In this document: in pieces, positions 59,736 to 64,000 of the stretch
Layout of the letters: each line of letters starts with the position of its first letter
Numbering within the stretch: position 1 is the first letter of the stretch
Assembly: GCF_037975245.1 (NCBI RefSeq)
Contig: NC_092568.1
Coordinates: forward strand, 22,532,501 to 22,596,500
Reading direction: 5' to 3'
DNA from: Apostichopus japonicus
Taxonomy: Eukaryota > Echinodermata > Holothuroidea > Aspidochirotida > Stichopodidae
Length of the DNA: 64,000 nt
The notes under the pieces: model-generated
The model's database searches: none
What the model saw: the letters and a program-made list of their open reading frames with translations, nothing else
Told to the model about the DNA's origin: nothing
Translations under genes and position numbers: made by a program

Positions 59736-61631
59736 ACCTAGTTTTAATCAGTGCTTCAGTAAGGTGGACAAACTAGGTTCCAAGATGATTTCTTGATCAA
59801 AGGAAGAACATGTAGGTTACCTCTGAATGGTAAATTCAGAAGAAGGATTGAGTTGAGAGAGTCTGGGATGAATAAGTAACTGTCCAAGCTTGGTCAAGTT
59901 TCACTGAACAGTACAGTAGAAAAGACAAGAATCATCTTTAAAGCAAAGCATAAACACTAACTGTAAGTTGAAGTCAAATGAACTTCCCATACAGTATATG
60001 AAATCTGTTGCATGATTCAGAGTTGGAGCTCCTCCAACTTCCAATAGCAAACCAACTTTTCTATATCATTTGTAAGGCCATATATACTGTAATCAATAAC
60101 ATTGGTTACAGCAGGAAGTTCTCTCAGGTTTTGACATTTTTTCTGACCCATGCAGGAAAACTGAAACAGCTCTACATCAGATTATAGTGTCTGGAAGGCT
60201 GTTTCTTTAATGTTAGACTTGTTTTGCATAATTTCTGTCTTGACGTCATCAACATAATGTGATCTTGTTACACATAAACTATAAATCATTTAAGGTGTAA
60301 GCATCTTGTGCATATGTCATTGAGGTGAGTTACACCCTTGATTTCATCTTTAGCATTGACTCAATTCCGCTGGTGTATAGGAAACCTACTGACTCCAAAG
60401 GTCGCTCCTAACCTCTGTTTACTTTCTTATTATCCTGATTTTTGAAATGCATGGCAGATCTCTACTGCCAGCTAATGACAGTGCAAACAAATATATAACC
60501 ATGGAAAACAACCACACAGCACTGCATAAAATCTAATCAATGCTGCACCAAATGAGCACGCCAGAATGTCAGCCCAGCCATGAAATGGAAGACAGGGCTG
60601 ATCGTATGAGAAGAAGTATTGAGCAACCTTCAAAGTTTACGCTCATATAAACTAAAGAAAAATAAATAACATCGTCTCACACTTCACCATGAGGAACTGC
60701 TGTTAAGAAGAAAACCTGCAACTCCCTGATTTGGGTGTTTAGAAGTGACCATACTTACAGAACTCAGAACTGTACATTTTCTCTACAAATTATGTAGATG
60801 CTACATCAATAGTCTTTTTATTACATTCATTTATATTACATTCATTTTATTAAATTCTTCCAAATAGATCCAAAAGAAAAGAAAATTGCATCCTTTCTTG
60901 TTCTTGAGAAAAATAATCAAAGTTAGAAAACTAGAACGTTCTTTTGTGAAAAAAAAGTTCTACAATAGCTCAACTATTAAACGAAGTACTTGCCCACCTC
61001 ATCGTTCAGGACAGTAACTTCTAAATTATAAAGATAGATAAAACTTTATATTTTCCCCCTGCCTCCTTCCACTGGCCAGACCCCCTTCCCACAACCCCAC
61101 ATCTTTTCTTGAAACACCAAGGGAAGATGTAATTACACAGTACTATTGTTATTAGAGGGCTCCTTTCATCAAAAAAACTAAGGAGCTTTAATACCAGGTC
61201 TCTTATTTACTTCCCATCTCTAGACCCTCTTTTAGCTCCCATTCCTCTCTGTTCCACAGCTTCCTCCCTTTCCACAGCTCCCTCATTCTCACCAGTATCC
61301 CTCCCTAATTTACCAGTTATTTCAATCCTGCTGATATTAATCTCTCCTATAATGTTGAATATGTTTCATACTTTATGAATGTTTCCTTTTCACATCACAT
61401 AAAAATATCCTCCTATATATATATAATATTATCTTTTTCAATTTCTTTTTTTATCCCATATACAGAACACGACATACTCCTTTAAGAACAACTTACACAG
61501 TAAGGGCCAAATTGGGGATGTTACGCTATATTTCCCTATAAAGACACTTTATTGCACTTTTGGGGACAAAAACTTCCCTCGAATAATAAGCATGATCATA
61601 ACGAGCATGCCTACGCTGTGTATGTACTCAC

Positions 61632-61864
61632 TGTGAATGTCTTGTGTCGGAGAATGATCGGTCCATGTGTAACTTGTCGCTGGCAACTTGATTGAATTTG
61701 TTTCTGGCGTAGGCATCGCCTCCAGCTGCCACCAGCGTTTTCTGAATGTATGTAGCCTGATCGAACCTCAGCCAGCTGTTCTCAGCCAGCTGATTACTGC
61801 CGATATCACCTACATTGTTCTCCGAATTGCCCCCGTCAAACTTTAATCTGCCGCGGTGCAGACC
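61632..61864 (-). CDS. GALNT2: GALNT2-like polypeptide N-acetylgalactosaminyltransferase, exon A (stem region)
   Basis: This 233-nt exon encodes 77 full codons plus CA of a split Gln codon. The protein family transfers GalNAc from UDP-GalNAc to Ser/Thr of secreted proteins in the Golgi, starting mucin-type O-glycans. The first half ([12 protein letters not shown] and on) is low-complexity stem. The second half carries the family signature before the catalytic domain: [20 protein letters not shown], then DTRHSQ. The run [15 protein letters not shown] is diagnostic for GALNT2 among paralogues, as I recall vertebrate GALNT2. The acceptor is a strong pyrimidine tract ending TCTCCTCAG just above 61864; the donor is CA|GTGAGT at 61631. 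The usual Pro before DTRH is Ser here (codon 61649-61651). The frame stays open upstream to a Met near 61924 followed by a Leu-rich stretch. I read that as translated pyrimidine tract rather than the real membrane anchor, but cannot exclude it. Confidence 0.9.
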
Positions 61865-62087
61865 CTGAGGAGACAGAAGAAGAAGGAAAACCCCCAAAAA
61901 ATGATGCATTTTTATAGACATCAAACGAGAGCGCAGTTCATTTCATAAAGCCGAAATTATTGAGTTAATTTGTGTATCAAATTAGGTTAACTACAAAATA
62001 TAATCTTCAAATACACATATATATCCATCTCTAAAGTTTGGAATGAATTAGCGACATGAAATGTGAGGAGATAAGTATAGACAGAGG

Positions 62088-62149
62088 CCATACCATCAGT
62101 TAGATTGGTGGTAGCATACAGGTTGTGGGGTACAGTAAGGGGAATGAGT
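62088..62149 (+). mobile_element. Degenerate SINE-like 3' fragment
   Basis: TTGGTGGTAGCATACAGG and TTGTGGGGTACAGTAAGGGG recall the family 3' module; weak. Confidence 0.35.
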
Positions 62150-63634
62150 CGATTGTACCAGAGGTTGCAGAGTAAAGTCTTAAACGGGTTTGGTATCGTC
62201 GTTGGCCAGCAGGCAGATGATGTTCAGTAGGGTAGTGGCTAATATGCATTGTGTGTATAAACTGTACAATACTATATATTTATGTTGGTCATATTGGTCA
62301 AATTATATTGTCTAACGGGTGTACAAGTTGATATATTTTAATACGTATGTTTTTTTTTGTTTTTGGGGGGAGGAGGAGAGGAGGGGAGGGGTAAGGGGAG
62401 GGGGATAAGGTAAACACAAGTGCCTGATGAAAATAAACTTTAAAAAAAAAACTACTTATAAATCAATTAAATAAAGTTGTAAAGTGACATTGGAATTTAT
62501 TCAACAGTGTTGAAAATTCTTTACAATTTTGCTTTGAACTCTTTCCCAACATTGATCAATTTGTAATATATTGCACATTGCAGTACCACCCACGGTTATT
62601 TTTATTTTTAGCAACAAGTGATGATTTATTTATACCGTACGATACAAAAAGAAAAACAACCGCAAGTCAGCTTTTGAATGTTATAGTGGAATGTTGAAGA
62701 GTATTAACCACGACAGATTTAACAAATTTATTGTGTAACTTGAACTAACAGAGATAGATTTATTAAGGGACATTGTATATAACTAAGGGCATACTTGGTC
62801 TACACAGATCGTCTATGTTATAAAACCAAGTAACTTGTTCAGCGCATACAGTATCTACAAAGAACACAGTCTCAGTTTAAGTCAGTTTGTTTTGCATACA
62901 GTACCAAAGCCCCACCCTGTGCTTTATGGCAAGAGTCCAGAAATTTACCCAGTGCACATTTTCCACACCATCCTTCCAAATCTTTACGAATAGGTCCAAT
63001 TCCCAGAATTCATCAGTGATTATATAGTAATTCCTTGCTTAGCGTTAATATATATTAATGTAGAAACCCAGTAGCTCAGCTCTTCTGTACACGTACACAA
63101 TTTAACTGACTACTCGCAGATGAAGAATATTCAATTCATATTGATCGACCGATCTTGTCATTGTCAAGAATATGAACATGGATCAATAATTTTCTATGGC
63201 CCTGGACTGGAAAATAAACACCGCCTACACATCGCATATTGCCGCTTCTCCTATCAGTGCAGCCAATGGAATTATAACAATCCACTACTGTGTGTGTGAT
63301 AATAATACAAATAAAAGTTCATTCCTGTACATCACAAAACTTACTGGTTTATAACAGCTAGACTTTTCACTTTTAATACCTTTCTCCCTTTCTCCACTAC
63401 TCTCTAGAAACAGTACCTAACTTTCAAAACATGGCAACATTTAGCGATACATGTCGCCCAAACTGATCTACTGTACTTCCAATCATTCTTGTCCCATACT
63501 ATTTGGTCTTCCTTTGTGAACCTACTATTTTTTCTACATTTCTGAGGGTAATTGTTCAAATACTATACTTTTTGGTAGAATTATATACATTATGACCGAT
63601 CCCACCCTAGTTAGTACCAGGGAGTTGCTATGTT

Positions 63635-63865
63635 CCATAACAACTCCCTCGTTAGTACAGTCAGTAGCTGTGTGCTGTATGTGTGGTACATCAATGGTAT
63701 CATGAGATTGGGTACTTTATTTATGTCAGATTGCAATCTCTCTCTAGTCTCCATAACAACTCCCTAGTTATAGTAAAGTCAGTAGCTGTATGCTGTATGT
63801 GTGATACATCAATGGTATCATGAGATTGGGTACTTTATTTATGTCCGACTGCAATCTCTCCCTTG
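63635..63865 (+). repeat. ~116-bp tandem duplication
   Basis: CCATAACAACTCCCT begins both units (63635 and 63751). Each holds GTGCTGTATGTG or ATGCTGTATGTG, then ATCAATGGTATCATGAGATT. Confidence 0.92.
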
Positions 63866-64000
63866 CCTCTTCTTCCATCTTGGTATTTATTCAGTTCCAT
63901 TATAAAGGTACAGACTAGACTATTATAAAGGCTGTGAAGTTTGCATGCCTTGTGCCCTCTGAACCGTGACCACAGGGATGCTTCCCAGTATCCTGTATCC

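Larger units (their letters stand above)
24305..61631 (-). other. GALNT2 intron between exons A and B (37.3 kb)
   Basis: The interval is bounded by donor GTGAGT (61631-61626) and acceptor TTTTCAG (24311-24305). Spliced ends join in the same codon, so no coding exon of this transcript is missing inside. It holds the 26577-27280 element, the 38636-38773 fold-back, the 47549-50132 transposon nest, several minisatellites and most SINE-like copies. I recognised no nested gene. Stretches not listed separately (for example 32100-33800, 35000-38600, 52600-55400 and 59750-61600) are AT-rich unique-looking sequence with scattered homopolymer and CT/AG-rich runs. Confidence 0.85.
61865..64000 (-). other. 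Upstream GALNT2 intron or 5' region
   Basis: Lies upstream of exon A. The pyrimidine-rich acceptor at 61865-61890 implies a preceding exon with the cytoplasmic tail and membrane anchor. I see no Met-initiated hydrophobic exon with a donor here, so exon 1 probably lies beyond 64000. The interval contains a degenerate SINE-like copy near 62.1 kb, a G-rich run at 62365-62410 and a tandem duplication at 63635-63865. Confidence 0.55.

Overview
The window looks like animal genomic DNA: AT-rich, dominated by long introns, with many short non-autonomous DNA transposons, minisatellites and G/C homopolymer runs, and no bacterial-style gene packing. The only gene I can name is on the minus strand. Three spliced exons encode a polypeptide N-acetylgalactosaminyltransferase closely resembling vertebrate GALNT2. 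The element styles (ends of the CAGNGGCG type, many MITEs) and a deuterostome-like GALNT2 suggest a marine invertebrate deuterostome. An echinoderm such as a sea cucumber is plausible, but that is inference.

Layout of the gene, in its 5' to 3' direction (right to left): exon A at 61632-61864, a 37.3 kb intron, exon B at 24206-24304, a 12.0 kb intron, exon C at 12164-12231, then at least 12.2 kb without a recognisable further exon. Both splice joints restore split codons exactly (CA|A = Gln between A and B; AG|T = Ser between B and C). The spliced product runs without a gap through the start of the glycosyltransferase domain. The first exon (cytoplasmic tail and membrane anchor), the exons carrying the DxH metal-binding motif, the rest of the catalytic domain and the ricin-type lectin domain all lie outside the window.

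The introns hold mobile and repeated DNA. (1) 14115-16250 is a 2.1 kb element with CAGTGT ends and a 5-bp target duplication ACTAG, carrying three copies of a hairpin module. (2) 17499-18475 is an inverted-repeat element ending in alternating CCCGGG and CCTAGG palindromes. (3) 26577-27280 is a 704-bp element with ends CAGGGATGTAAGT and a 6-bp duplication AACGCT. (4) 47549-50132 is a nest of CAGNGGCG-type elements that split one unit of a tandem duplication, leaving the other unit as an intact empty site. (5) At least 13 copies or fragments of a dispersed SINE-like family end in a sequence containing a strong 5' splice site; nearly all are antisense to the gene. (6) Several minisatellites have 23 to 77 bp units, the best being 15 copies of a 38-bp unit at 41979-42549.

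No rRNA, tRNA, CRISPR array, autonomous transposase or reverse transcriptase gene was recognised. Most open frames in the window are short and look like chance or repeat-derived frames. One 177-codon frame at 19898-20431 is kept as an unassigned candidate.
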